From: Nitrospira sp.
GTDB lineage: Bacteria; Nitrospirota; Nitrospiria; Nitrospirales; Nitrospiraceae
DNA length: 51,446 bases
NCBI GenBank assembly: GCA_024331045.1
Contig: JANDJC010000005.1
Location: 51,129 to 102,574, forward strand
Direction of reading: 5' to 3'
The translations under genes were made by a program, and so were the position numbers. The notes beneath the pieces were generated by a model that saw nothing but the letters and a program-made list of their open reading frames with translations, had not been told where the DNA came from and did no database searches. This document shows positions 35,171 through 44,310 of this stretch, piece by piece (positions within the stretch are counted from its first letter, which is position 1; each line of letters starts with the position of its first letter).

Positions 35171-36367
35171 ATGACAGTGTGGCGGGCGATGTGCTGGGGG
35201 ATGGTGATGGGGAGCCTGCTGGCGGTAAGTGGTCAAGGGGGGGCGCGGGCGGCGGAGTGGTCAATCGAACCCTCCATGAGTGTGCGAGGCGAATATCACT
35301 CGAATTTGCTTCTGGCGATCGAGCCGCAGTTCTCAACCTATGCGTACTGGATTTCCCCGGCCGTTCGTCTTATCGGTGCAACGGAGACGCTTCAGGTGAG
35401 CAGCCGGCTGGCGTTTGATTATGTCGAGTATTATGGAGAGAGAGACGCCAAGATCTACAATCTCCATTTCCCCTTGTCCGTTCAGTATCGTCAGGATCGG
35501 AGTCTCTGGGAATTTAATGGTGGCCTCAATCGCGACAATACCTTGCGGAGCGAATTGATCGAGACAGGGGTCGTGCTGACATTCGCTCAGCGAAATGCCT
35601 GGTCTGCCGCTCCAGCTTGGACCTATAGCCTGACCGATCGGCTGTCCGCCAGGACCTCTTATCAGTACCAAAAAGCCGATTATGCGACAGGTAGCCAGCG
35701 GGTCTTCTTATTCGACTATGAAGTGCATACGGCGACCGAAACCCTCTCGTATAGCCTTCGTGAGACCGACACAGTGCGGTTGACTGGTCTATTCACCCGT
35801 TTTTCGTTGCCTGATCGAAACCTGGTAGCCGATACCTATGGTGCGCAGATGGGGGCCACCCATGCCTTTTCCGACCACCTGACCCTTTCCGCTTCCGGCG
35901 GGCCGCTGTTCATTACCAACCGGCTCGATACAAGAATCGGGACGTTGGAGGATACATCGACCGTCTGGGTGTTCAATGGTAATCTGGCCCAGAAATTTGA
36001 GCGGGGTGACCTGTCGCTTGAGATTGCACGGGATATCTTCCCTAGCGGCCTCGGGCTCTTGATTCGGAAAGATCATGTGTTGCTCAAGGGAAGCTATCGA
36101 GTGACGGACCATCTCACCGCCTCGATCAGTGGACAGGCTGCGATCATTAATCCGGTGTTGACCAGCGATCTGCCGTTTTTTTCAAGAGACACCCGTTTCT
36201 TTCACATTGATCCTCATGTCCGTTGGCACTTTGACGAATATTGGGCGTTGGATATGGGCTATACCTATTCGCGGCGAGAAATAGAAGGGGCTCCTCGAAG
36301 CGGCGAGTCCCATGCGGTGCGGCTGATGGTGACGTATTTCCCACTTAAGTTTTCAGTGAGTCGTTGA
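35171..36367 (+). CDS. outer-membrane beta-barrel protein of the PEP-CTERM/EPS locus
   Basis: This 398-residue protein has a signal peptide ending near residue 31 (SGQGGARAAEW). After it there are many short alternating strands, about 16, with aromatic residues near the ends (for example VSSRLAFDYVEYYGER, FSLPDRNLVADTYGAQ), and the final strand reads VRLMVTYFPLKFSVSR. A C-terminal Arg after Ser is not the usual terminal Phe, but the barrel pattern is clear. It matches the outer-membrane protein found between export and chain-length genes in XrtA-type loci and may be the pore or anchor for the polysaccharide. ATG 35171 was chosen as the first with a signal peptide. Confidence 0.75.
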   Translation: MTVWRAMCWGMVMGSLLAVSGQGGARAAEWSIEPSMSVRGEYHSNLLLAIEPQFSTYAYWISPAVRLIGATETLQVSSRLAFDYVEYYGERDAKIYNLHFPLSVQYRQDRSLWEFNGGLNRDNTLRSELIETGVVLTFAQRNAWSAAPAWTYSLTDRLSARTSYQYQKADYATGSQRVFLFDYEVHTATETLSYSLRETDTVRLTGLFTRFSLPDRNLVADTYGAQMGATHAFSDHLTLSASGGPLFITNRLDTRIGTLEDTSTVWVFNGNLAQKFERGDLSLEIARDIFPSGLGLLIRKDHVLLKGSYRVTDHLTASISGQAAIINPVLTSDLPFFSRDTRFFHIDPHVRWHFDEYWALDMGYTYSRREIEGAPRSGESHAVRLMVTYFPLKFSVSR

Positions 36368-36391
36368 AACAAACAATCCTGGGATGAACCT

Positions 36392-38137
36392 ATGAATCAC
36401 ACGGCTTTGACCTTGCAGCAAATTGGGCAGATTGCGCGGCGCAGGCGGGTGCCGATCATCGTGATGACCGTAGTGATCTTTCTGGCCAGTGTGGCGGTCG
36501 CCTACTTGTGGCCGCCGGTCTATAAATCCACCGCCACCATCTTGATCGAAGAACAGGAAATCCCCACCGACATTGTGCGGTCCACCATCACCAGCTATGC
36601 CGATCAACGGATCGAGACGATCAAGCAACAGGTGATGACGCGCGCCACCTTGCTAAAGTTCATCGATGAGTTCGGTTTGTATAAGAAACTCAGGCAGACA
36701 AGCAGCACGGAGGAGGTGCTGGAGCGGTTCACCGATGACATCAAGGTCGAGGTCGTCAATGTCAAAATCATCGATAAGCGCACCCAAGCGCCGACCCAAG
36801 CGACCATTGCCTTCACGCTTTCCTATGAAGGGGAGTCTCCCCAGATTGCTCAGAAAGTCGCGAATGAATTGACGAGCCTGTTTCTGGGCGAAAACCTCAA
36901 AACGCGCGAGCGTCATGCCAACGAGACCACCGAATTTCTGCGGAAGGAGGAAGAACGGCTGGCCCAACGGATTCGGGATATTCAGGAGCAGCTTTCGGCG
37001 GTGAAGCAGCGGGCGGAAGGAGCGTTGCCGGAGTTGACCAGTTTGAACATGACGATGCTCAATCAAGCCGAACGGGAATTGATTGACATCGATCGTGAGA
37101 TTCGGAGCTGGGAGGAACGAAAGACCTATCTAGAGGGAGAATTGGCGACCTTAAAACCCAATACGCCCATCATCGCGGCCAGTGGCGAGCGGATTCTCGA
37201 TTCGAGCGAACGGCTGCGGGCATTGCGGGCCCAATATGCGAGCATGACGGGCTATTTAACGCCGGAACATCCGGATGTCATTCAGATTCGGCAGCAAATT
37301 GCCGCGCTCGAACGGGATATCGCCGAGCAGGAGACCCCCGAAGAACTCCAAAAACGGCTGACAGGTGAACGGACTCGACTGGCGAGCTTGCTTGATACCT
37401 ACGGAGATGAGCATCCCGATGTGATTCAGGTCCGGCGCTCCATTGCTTCGTTGGAGCAAGAGCTGGAGCGGGTGAGCAAAGCTGGTCGCCGCAAGGCGGA
37501 GGTCAAGCCCGAAAACCCGGCCTACATCAATATCCAAGCGCAGCTTGCCACGGCCAATTCTTCGCTGCAGGCGCTCAAAAAATCGCGCGAAGGGATCAAA
37601 AAGCGAGTGGAAGAATACGCGAAACGGTTGGAGCGGACGGTGAATTTTGAGCCGACCTATCTGGATTTGATCAGAAACCGTGAGGAAGCTATCCGCAAGC
37701 ACGAAGAGATCACTTCACGCTTGCTGGAAGCCGAAGTGTCCAAAGATCTGGAGATCGAGCGCAAGGGCGAACGGTTCTCGCTCATCGATCCGCCGCAGCT
37801 TCCGGAAAAGCCGGAAAAGCCCAACCGCCCCGTCATTCTCATATTGGGCTTGATTTTGGCGCTGGGCGGCGGAGCGGGCAGTGGCGCCTTGTTCGAGCAG
37901 CTCGACCGTTCAATCCGTGGAGAGCAGCATCTTGGTTCCCTGGCAGGACTGCCGCCGCTGGCCGTCATTCCTTACTTAGCCAACGAGGACGACCTCCGTC
38001 GTTTGGCGAGACGGCGCTATGGGGTCGCGGTCGCTGGAATTGGTGTTGTGGTTCTGTTGGCCGTCTCGGTGCATGTCTTGTTTTACCCGTTGGATGTCAT
38101 TTGGTATGCCGCTATGCGTAAATTGGGGCTCACATGA
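36392..38137 (+). CDS. chain-length determinant (Wzz/GumC-like) protein
   Basis: A 581-residue inner-membrane protein with a first membrane segment at about residues 24-46 (PIIVMTVVIFLASVAVAYLW). Its Wzz domain has YKSTATILIEEQEIPTDIVR, and a long coiled coil (residues of about 180-440) contains two similar blocks, PEHPDVIQIRQQIAALERDI and DEHPDVIQVRRSIASLEQEL. A proline-rich segment (PEKPEKPNRP) precedes the second membrane segment (VILILGLILALGGGAGSGAL). A third hydrophobic segment near the C-terminus (about residues 546-570) is extra. It sets polymer length and talks to the kinase-like ATPase encoded next. Lengths and order fit the PEP-CTERM-locus subfamily. Confidence 0.87.
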   Translation: MNHTALTLQQIGQIARRRRVPIIVMTVVIFLASVAVAYLWPPVYKSTATILIEEQEIPTDIVRSTITSYADQRIETIKQQVMTRATLLKFIDEFGLYKKLRQTSSTEEVLERFTDDIKVEVVNVKIIDKRTQAPTQATIAFTLSYEGESPQIAQKVANELTSLFLGENLKTRERHANETTEFLRKEEERLAQRIRDIQEQLSAVKQRAEGALPELTSLNMTMLNQAERELIDIDREIRSWEERKTYLEGELATLKPNTPIIAASGERILDSSERLRALRAQYASMTGYLTPEHPDVIQIRQQIAALERDIAEQETPEELQKRLTGERTRLASLLDTYGDEHPDVIQVRRSIASLEQELERVSKAGRRKAEVKPENPAYINIQAQLATANSSLQALKKSREGIKKRVEEYAKRLERTVNFEPTYLDLIRNREEAIRKHEEITSRLLEAEVSKDLEIERKGERFSLIDPPQLPEKPEKPNRPVILILGLILALGGGAGSGALFEQLDRSIRGEQHLGSLAGLPPLAVIPYLANEDDLRRLARRRYGVAVAGIGVVVLLAVSVHVLFYPLDVIWYAAMRKLGLT

Positions 38138-38171
38138 ATGAGTCTTGCCTGAACGAAAGGAACGACGAGCC

Positions 38172-39014
38172 ATGATGGAACATCTGCAAAGCGCGATGGA
38201 ACGGTTCAAGGCCCAACGGCAGACGCCCCACATCCCTCCGCGCCCAGCGCCTCCTCCTTCGGCCACCCCGTCGGCGATTATCTATTCGCGCACGAAGCCG
38301 GTGTTCATCCATGAGGATGTGCTGCGGCGGCGACGGATCCTGACCAGGCACGATTCGCCGTTCGCAGACTCCTATAAGATTCTCCGGACGCAGGTGCTCC
38401 ATCGGCTGCGGGAAAATGGGTGGAATATGCTGGGGGTCACCAGCCCGCGTGATGGGGCTGGCAAGACATTGACATCGATGAATCTTGCCATCGCGATGGC
38501 GACGGAGCCAAACCAGACGGTGCTGCTGGTTGATGCGGATCTGCGGGCTCCTCGTATTCATGAGGCGCTGGAGTTGGAGCGCCGGCCTGGCCTAACGGAA
38601 TATTTGCTGGATGGTGTGCCGATTGAAGAGATGTTGTTATATCCGGGCCTCGGCCGACTCGTGGTCTTGCCGGGCGGTCGTGGAACGGAGCAGTCGGCTG
38701 AGCTCTTGGCCTCGCCGCGCATGGCGGCGCTGTGCAAGGAAATCAAACACCGGTACGAATCCCGCATCGTGATCTTTGACCTGCCTCCTGTGCTCGGCCG
38801 GGCCGATGTCTTGGCGTTTAGCCCGCAGCTTGACGCCTTGCTGTTGGTAGTCGAGGATGCCAAAACGACCGAACAGGATCTTCAGCAGACGCTTCACGTT
38901 TTGAAGGGCAACGCCGCCGTCCTCGGGACCGTGTTGAATAAGGTGGGACACGATCAACTCAGTCTCTCGAAGGTCAAACGCGCGGTGGCGGCGAACTGCG
39001 GATGGACACAGTAG
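38172..39014 (+). CDS. BY-kinase-like ATPase (CpsD/CapB family) of the PEP-CTERM/EPS locus
   Basis: This 280-residue cytoplasmic ATPase has Walker A at about residues 91-100 (SPRDGAGKTL), Walker A' (VLLVDADLRAPR) and Walker B (IVIFDLPPV), the set seen in bacterial tyrosine kinases that pair with Wzz-type proteins. The C-terminus ends CGWTQ and has no tyrosine cluster, so autophosphorylation there is not possible in the usual way; the ATPase may act as a switch without the tail. ATG 38172 with AAAGGA eleven bases upstream is preferred over the TTG at 38145. The next gene starts eight bases after its stop. Confidence 0.83.
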   Translation: MMEHLQSAMERFKAQRQTPHIPPRPAPPPSATPSAIIYSRTKPVFIHEDVLRRRRILTRHDSPFADSYKILRTQVLHRLRENGWNMLGVTSPRDGAGKTLTSMNLAIAMATEPNQTVLLVDADLRAPRIHEALELERRPGLTEYLLDGVPIEEMLLYPGLGRLVVLPGGRGTEQSAELLASPRMAALCKEIKHRYESRIVIFDLPPVLGRADVLAFSPQLDALLLVVEDAKTTEQDLQQTLHVLKGNAAVLGTVLNKVGHDQLSLSKVKRAVAANCGWTQ

Positions 39015-39021
39015 GTCGCGT

Positions 39022-40446
39022 ATGTACGAAGCGTTCTACCGGCTCCGGGCCAAACCCTTTTCGCTCTTGCCTGACCCAGAGTTTCTCTTTCTGAGCGGGC
39101 GGCACAGGCCGGGGTTGAATGTGCTGGAGTATGGTCTCCTCAACCGCGCGGTCTTTACCGTGCTGACGGGAGAGCCGGGGACCGGCAAAACCACCCTCCT
39201 CAACAAAATTCTGGAAGAACATCGGAGCCGGTTCACCATCGGGGTGATCGGGACGACCCATCCGAACGACACCAGTCTCTTGCCCTGGGTCGCCGATGCC
39301 TTTGGTCTCGATGTCTCAGGTCTCGACACCGTCGGCCAGTTTCGCCGAATCACGGCCTTCTTGAAACAGGCGTATTCGCCCCATCGGCAGGTGTTGCTGA
39401 TCGTTGATGAAGCGCAAAATCTCAATTTGCCGATGTTGGAGGACCTTCGGCTTCTGTCCAACTTGAACGATGGCCGCCAGATTGGCTTGCAGATCGTGCT
39501 GGCTGGGCAGCCGACGTTGCGAGCCATGCTAACTCGCCCTGACATGCAACAGTTTGCCCAACGGATCACGGTGGATTATGCCTTGGAGCCGTTGACCGAA
39601 GCCGATGTTCATGCCTATATCCGTCACCGGCTGACGGTGGTGGGCGGAAATCCTCAGCTCTTTACCGATTATGCCTGTTCCTTGGTGGCTCGGCTCAGTG
39701 GGGGCATTCCTCGGCTGATTAACCAGCTTTGCGATTTGTCCCTGGCCTATGGGTTTGGCGAGGGAGCGGAACGGATCACGGCACAGCTCGTGCTGCAAGT
39801 GGCGTCGGATCGAGCGGCCGGCGGCATTCTGCCGTCGAACGTCGATCCCAAGACCATCCACTTGGATCCGGAGGAGCTGACGAAGGAATCGCTCGTTCTG
39901 CCCTCGGCTTCTAGCAGACGAGAGACTGCGACGAGCGAGGTCGCTCGCTCAGTTCATGACGAGCGGCGGCCTGCTGCGACCCAACCGTATCAGGCCCATC
40001 CTTATCAGGAAGGGCTGGATCTGAAGCAGGTCGGGCGATACGAGGAGGCCATTAAGAAATTCGCTGCGGCGGAGCATGATCCGGCCGTGCGATTTCTCTC
40101 GATCGTTCAGCAGGGACTCTGTCTGCGATCGATGAACCGTTTGGAGGAAGCCGCCTCCGCGTTCCAGCGAGCCCTGACCGCCGATGGCGCTAGGACGGAG
40201 GATCTGCTGAATGTTCGGTATGTGCTTGCTCAGGTGTTCGAGAAGATGGGAAGAGTCGATGCGGCGAGGGAACAGTTCCACCTTATTTATGAGGCGGATC
40301 CGTTGTTCCGCGATGTGGCTGAGCGAATCGAGCAAAAAGATGGCACGAAAAGACGGTCGTTTCATTCTTTTGATCACCCCCGATTCCTCTCCTGGTGGCA
40401 AGTGCCGGTGTCGTGGTTCAAGTCGCTTACGTCGCGGCGTTCCTGA
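39022..40446 (+). CDS. secretion-type AAA ATPase (ExeA-like, PEP-CTERM locus) with TPR tail
   Basis: This 474-residue protein begins MYEAFYRLRAKPFSLLPDPE, the entry motif of ExeA/GspA-type ATPases. It has Walker A at residues 50-57 (GEPGTGKT), Walker B (VLLIVDEAQNL) and the sensor region LSGGIPRLINQLCDL. After about residue 300, a linker is followed by about 110 residues of TPR-like helices (LDLKQVGRYEEAIKKFAAAE, CLRSMNRLEEAASAFQRALT), which are not standard in this ATPase family. The putative secretion ATPase of PEP-CTERM loci usually lies close to the kinase, as here. The TPR tail may dock on PrsT or another partner. Confidence 0.8.
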   Translation: MYEAFYRLRAKPFSLLPDPEFLFLSGRHRPGLNVLEYGLLNRAVFTVLTGEPGTGKTTLLNKILEEHRSRFTIGVIGTTHPNDTSLLPWVADAFGLDVSGLDTVGQFRRITAFLKQAYSPHRQVLLIVDEAQNLNLPMLEDLRLLSNLNDGRQIGLQIVLAGQPTLRAMLTRPDMQQFAQRITVDYALEPLTEADVHAYIRHRLTVVGGNPQLFTDYACSLVARLSGGIPRLINQLCDLSLAYGFGEGAERITAQLVLQVASDRAAGGILPSNVDPKTIHLDPEELTKESLVLPSASSRRETATSEVARSVHDERRPAATQPYQAHPYQEGLDLKQVGRYEEAIKKFAAAEHDPAVRFLSIVQQGLCLRSMNRLEEAASAFQRALTADGARTEDLLNVRYVLAQVFEKMGRVDAAREQFHLIYEADPLFRDVAERIEQKDGTKRRSFHSFDHPRFLSWWQVPVSWFKSLTSRRS

Positions 40447-40908
40447 ACGGCTGAATCGGGCATCATCATAAGGGAAGGGAAGGGAAGGGAAGGGAAGGTT
40501 GATTGCCCCGCTCCTCACCCGCCCTCAACAGTCGGTTACCACGTAACAGTGCTCATTCAGACGGGAACGCGTGCTTTGCGGCGCGTCGGAGTTCTCTGCG
40601 CCGTCAACGTGCTACAACCTTCAATTTGTCCCTCCCACCTTGGAAGTGTTGTTTCTTGCTCTGCAAGTTGGGACCCACCCCATTGTGGCGGGTGTGGCAG
40701 GTGGGGAAAGAAGCAGGGCGGCGGGGTGCTAAAGGAGGATGCTCTTGGTGGTGGCGTCGGTGTCATCGGTATCAATGGTTCTGTGCCAGATACGGCGTGG
40801 TTCCTCGGAAGGGGGTAGTCGGTCTTGTTGGGCTGGGGCGGTGGCAGAGAGCATTGCCTGTATACTGGTCTCAAGTCGGGGACGACGTGGCCCTCCCTTC
40901 CGCCGGCT
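40447..40908. other. intergenic region between convergent genes
   Basis: 460 bp between the ATPase and the convergent spermidine-synthase-like gene. It contains a pentanucleotide repeat (see 40471-40495) and no convincing gene. The 143-codon open frame at 40503-40934 is basic, poor in motifs and runs into the convergent gene; I do not call it. Confidence 0.55.
40471..40495 (+). repeat. (AGGGA)x5 pentanucleotide microsatellite
   Basis: Five perfect AGGGA units lie 25 bp after the stop of the ATPase gene. Slippage here would not affect a reading frame; it may only be a mutable spacer. Confidence 0.9.
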
Positions 40909-42483
40909 CTATCGCAGCAGCAAGTCAAACGTGATTCGTTCGAGAAAGAGCTTCCGATAGCTCTCGGCCTTGCGCGTCTGGAGCCGTTCGAGCGGGTTAT
41001 AGTCGTCGGTGATGATGAAGCCGCCGGTGTCGCCAATTCCATGCTCGTGGCTCAGTAGCCAATAGACGCGGGGGTCATCCTGATGCCTGTCAAGGTCGAT
41101 CGGGGTCTGTGACGCGAGAAAGACGAAATCAGTGAAGTCCCCCGTTTCGGTTGTGAATGTCCGCACATGTGGGAAGAGGCTTTTGAGGGTTCGATAGACG
41201 GCCGCGACCGCTTCGGAGCCTTCTCCCGTTCGAAAACCGACATAGTTCACCGCAAGCAGCCCCTCCTCGGTGAGCAGCTCCCGGAGATGGCCCAACATTT
41301 CCTGGGTCAGCAGGTGGATCGGTTCCGTTCCACCTGTGAAACAGTCATGGATAATGATGTCGTAACGCCGGTCGAGCCGTTTGACCTCATACCGCGCATC
41401 GCCGATCAGAAACCGGCCGGTCGGCTTGAAAGAAAAAAACCGTTGGGCTGCGTCGGCTACCGCCGGATCGATTTCAATCGTGTCGGTCTCGAGACCCTGG
41501 GATTTCAAATCACGCGCGACGTGGCCTCCGCCGAGGCCGATCAGTAACGCTTGTTTCGCATGCGGACGGAAGATCGGGAGGAGACCGAGAATGTGTTGAT
41601 AGCTTAGCACGCTGCGATCCCATTTCTTGTCCACCGCGCTGATGACCGAGGCGTCGGAGAGCATCAAGCGGATGCCATATCGCTCGTCGTCCACCACACG
41701 CACCCACCCGTAGAGACTTTCCGCCTCCGAGAGCACGGCAAACCCTTCCAGCGATTTCCCTGATCCCGCAAAACCGGTGGCTGACCAGAGGCCGAAGGCG
41801 GCGAGCACCGTCATGGCGGTGGGCGCTAGCGCCGCTGTCCGCGCTCGTTCCTGCCAGGACACCACGGCCGAGAGCGAGGCCAGGAGCAGGCTCACGGACA
41901 GGAGGATCGTTTTCGTTCCGAACAGCGGCAGGAGATAAAACCCCAGCAGCAACGTGCCGGCCACGCTGCCCACCGTGCTCACGGCATAGACCGAGCCGGC
42001 CACGGTGCCCACGCCGGCGAGATCACGGGTTGCGCGCTTGATCACATAGGGGCCCACCATGGCGAGCGCGGTCAGCGGAAAGGTAAAGAGCAACAGCGCG
42101 CTGGTAAAGGCGCCGCCGCGCAGTCCCAAGGAATCGGTCAGGCGAAGGACCGGACCGGTGAGCAGCGGGATGACGGCCGTGCCGAGGGCCGCGGCGAGCA
42201 GGACGTGGCTCAAGCGCACAGATGGAAATCGGTCGGCTGCATATCCGCCGATAAAGTAGCCCAGTGCCAGCGCGATCATGGTCACGGCGATGAGCGACGC
42301 CCACACGTAGAGGCTCACACCGTAAAACGGCCCGATGATGCGGGTGCCGAGCAGCTCAAGCACCATCACCGCGCCGCCGGTCAATGTTACGGTGCCATAC
42401 AGCAGAAACCGGTGCGTGGCGCGATCGGGCACGGTGTGGTTTCGCTCCGTCCGCCGTGAAGAACTCGTTTCAACACGAGACAT
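40909..42483 (-). CDS. membrane-fused spermidine-synthase-like protein
   Basis: This 524-residue protein has seven or more membrane segments in its first 240 residues (VTLTGGAVMVLELLGTRIIG, then LIAVTMIALALGYFIGGYAA), followed by a soluble Rossmann domain: ALLIGLGGGHVARDLKSQG, TDTIEIDPAVADAAQRF and YDIIIHDCFTGGTEPIHLL. This is the fused MFS-like / polyamine-aminopropyltransferase-type protein seen in many bacteria. HDCF replaces the usual DxxD-type acidic pair, so it may be a methyltransferase-like or inactive relative. The start at 42481-42483 was chosen over the 39-codon longer frame because that extension overlaps the PEP-CTERM regulatory box. It is convergent with the EPS run and unrelated to it by context. 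Confidence 0.78.
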   Translation of the reverse strand: MSRVETSSSRRTERNHTVPDRATHRFLLYGTVTLTGGAVMVLELLGTRIIGPFYGVSLYVWASLIAVTMIALALGYFIGGYAADRFPSVRLSHVLLAAALGTAVIPLLTGPVLRLTDSLGLRGGAFTSALLLFTFPLTALAMVGPYVIKRATRDLAGVGTVAGSVYAVSTVGSVAGTLLLGFYLLPLFGTKTILLSVSLLLASLSAVVSWQERARTAALAPTAMTVLAAFGLWSATGFAGSGKSLEGFAVLSEAESLYGWVRVVDDERYGIRLMLSDASVISAVDKKWDRSVLSYQHILGLLPIFRPHAKQALLIGLGGGHVARDLKSQGLETDTIEIDPAVADAAQRFFSFKPTGRFLIGDARYEVKRLDRRYDIIIHDCFTGGTEPIHLLTQEMLGHLRELLTEEGLLAVNYVGFRTGEGSEAVAAVYRTLKSLFPHVRTFTTETGDFTDFVFLASQTPIDLDRHQDDPRVYWLLSHEHGIGDTGGFIITDDYNPLERLQTRKAESYRKLFLERITFDLLLR

Positions 42484-42553
42484 GGGCGTCTTTGTAGCAC
42501 GAATCACAAGTTGAATGGGTTCTCTGGAGATCGATCGGGGGGGCAGGGCGCAT

Positions 42554-42573
42554 TTTTTGTCACAGATGGTGCA
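42554..42573 (+). promoter_or_regulatory. PEP-CTERM upstream box, copy D
   Basis: TTTTT then GTCACAGATGGTGCA ends 120 bp before the ATG of the PEP-CTERM gene at 42694. A second TGGTGCA follows after three bases, as in copies B and E, so the site may be two or more direct half sites. Confidence 0.65.
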
Positions 42574-42693
42574 AGTGGTGCACCGGTCTGTATCGGGCAA
42601 TGGACCTCTTTGCTATAACACGCTTTTATTGGCCAGTACGTTAGGGTTTGGTTCATGTCTGAGTCGGATAATCCATAAACAAGGAGGTTTCGA

Positions 42694-43710
42694 ATGGAGA
42701 AGCGCACGACAATCCTTGGAGCCGTTTCGATAATGGCTCTCATGTTGACAACCGGCGTGGCATCAGCCCATGTCGGGTATGGCACGTCGTTGTATGACCA
42801 GAGCACGAATACCTGGGGGCCCTTGGGGACGGCCGGCTTCAATCCCACCGTCAGCAGCAACGCGGGATGGATCTCCGGCATGAGCAACAACGGCGTCAAT
42901 CGCACCGCGACCATTGACACGCTGGCTGACAGTCACAACAACCGCTTTCGCTTCTTTACGCTAACGGCACCCTCTCTTGTAAGCATTACAGTGGTTGGAA
43001 TGCCAAACGCCAATGGCGCGTCGATTCTCAATCCAGGATTCTCCCTTTTTATGGGGCAGGTGCCGCAGGGATCGCATGACGGAGTGGGAGACACGAATGG
43101 ATTGACGCCGGCCCAGATTGCGACGCTCAACAGCCCGGCCATGCTGAATTATCTATCCACTCAACCGGCTTTTGCGACCTGGTCTCCATTTTTTGACGCC
43201 ATGGACGAAATCACCGCCAATGGCGGTGGCGCGGTCGATGCCGGCGGACCGAACTGGGGCGTGTATCGGGCGGATGGGTCTGTCACCATGGGCAACAATG
43301 CCGGCATGGTAAGCACCATGACGTATACCGGTATTTCCGTCGGGGACGGCTATAATGGGGATCCACTGGATAATACAGTGAGCTGGACCGGGACGTTGGG
43401 TCCCGGCACCTATTCGCTGGTGATCGGCGGAACGAGTCTGAGCGATCTGCAGGCCCTCTTTAATGCTGTGCAACAGGGAGTGGGGAATCCAGCCACCGGC
43501 TATACGGCCTGCGATTATGGTAATCCAGTCTCCTGTAATGGAACATCTTACCCGGCGGATTATGGGATTCTGCGTCGCGCCAGGAACATGTTTATTCGTA
43601 TGTCGGTCAATGGAAATATGAGTCCAGTTCCGGTACCGGCGGCCGTCTATCTGTTTGGCGCCGGGTTGGTCGGGTTGGCTGGATTAGCCCGCCGGAAAAC
43701 GATGCTGTAA
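42694..43710 (+). CDS. VPVPA-CTERM (PEP-CTERM) sorting-domain protein
   Basis: A 338-residue exported protein with signal peptide (about residues 1-26, ending TGVASAH). Asn/Gly-rich patterns are prominent (SSNAGWISGMSNNGVNRTAT, LADSHNNRFRFFTL), with a Cys pair late in the body (TACDYGNPVSCNG). The C-terminal exosortase signal is VPVPAAVYLFGAG, a hydrophobic stretch and ARRKTML. A strong Shine-Dalgarno (AAGGAGGT) lies eight bases before the ATG. The gene has its own regulatory box 120 bp upstream and looks like a single-gene unit. The RFRFFTL/SLVIGGTSLSDLQAL phrases resemble PEP-CTERM proteins that carry a beta-sandwich body; no ligand can be named. Confidence 0.88.
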   Translation: MEKRTTILGAVSIMALMLTTGVASAHVGYGTSLYDQSTNTWGPLGTAGFNPTVSSNAGWISGMSNNGVNRTATIDTLADSHNNRFRFFTLTAPSLVSITVVGMPNANGASILNPGFSLFMGQVPQGSHDGVGDTNGLTPAQIATLNSPAMLNYLSTQPAFATWSPFFDAMDEITANGGGAVDAGGPNWGVYRADGSVTMGNNAGMVSTMTYTGISVGDGYNGDPLDNTVSWTGTLGPGTYSLVIGGTSLSDLQALFNAVQQGVGNPATGYTACDYGNPVSCNGTSYPADYGILRRARNMFIRMSVNGNMSPVPVPAAVYLFGAGLVGLAGLARRKTML

Positions 43711-44310
43711 GAGTCCTGCCCCAAAGAAGTTCGGAGCGAGACCATCTCTCATCGTGATTAGAAAAGGGAGGCTCGTGTTGGATCAGCGGTTTGTTGCTTT
43801 TGCGATTCATGGCTGCGCCCGGCACGAAGGGAGGGGGGATTGCTCCCTTTGGGGCCGTGGTGCGGAGAGAGACAAAGGATAGGCGTAGAAGGGGCATGGG
43901 AGTCCGTGTCGGATGGCATCACTTGTCGAGTCTTGGGGTGGTTTGGAAGATCAAAACAAGGACTTTTGTCACATCTGGTGCACCTGGTGCGTGTGTCCGT
44001 AGCCGGCGATGACCGGTTCCTGCTACGATTGCCGCGCACTTGCTCCGGCGAATGCACCAAGGCAAGAGCCTAAGAGAATTTTCCGTTTCAGCCATAGGCA
44101 TCTGGTGCAGCGGCGGGTAGATTCTGAGGCTGGTGATCCGTATAACAAGGGCATGCGGACAGCCAAGAGCGCGGCTTGGTGGAAGAGGCTGTCAGGGAGT
44201 TTTGAACGCGCGGAGAGTGAAAGACAGGTTGTCAGGTAAAAGGTAAGAGGGGCGCATGAGTCGCGTGATAAGGGAATTTACGAGGGTCATTTAAAGAAAG
44301 GAGTGGGGCA
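43711..44310. other. intergenic region carrying box E
   Basis: 600 bp between two PEP-CTERM genes. It contains the regulatory box at 43963-43982 and nothing else I can support. The long distance from the box to the start at 44311 (328 bp) mirrors that at copy C. Confidence 0.6.
43963..43982 (+). promoter_or_regulatory. PEP-CTERM upstream box, copy E
   Basis: CTTTT then GTCACATCTGGTGCA, followed directly by CCTGGTGC. It lies 328 bp before the ATG of the PEP-CTERM gene at 44311. This is the copy I take as reference for the core. Confidence 0.65.

Noticed and set aside
40471..40495. Pentanucleotide repeat as a CRISPR or phase-variation element
   Set aside because: Units are 5 bp, have no spacers and lie outside genes; plain microsatellite.
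40503..40934. 143-codon open frame after the ATPase gene
   Set aside because: Very basic and motif-free, overlaps the convergent gene's 3' end, no ribosome binding site.
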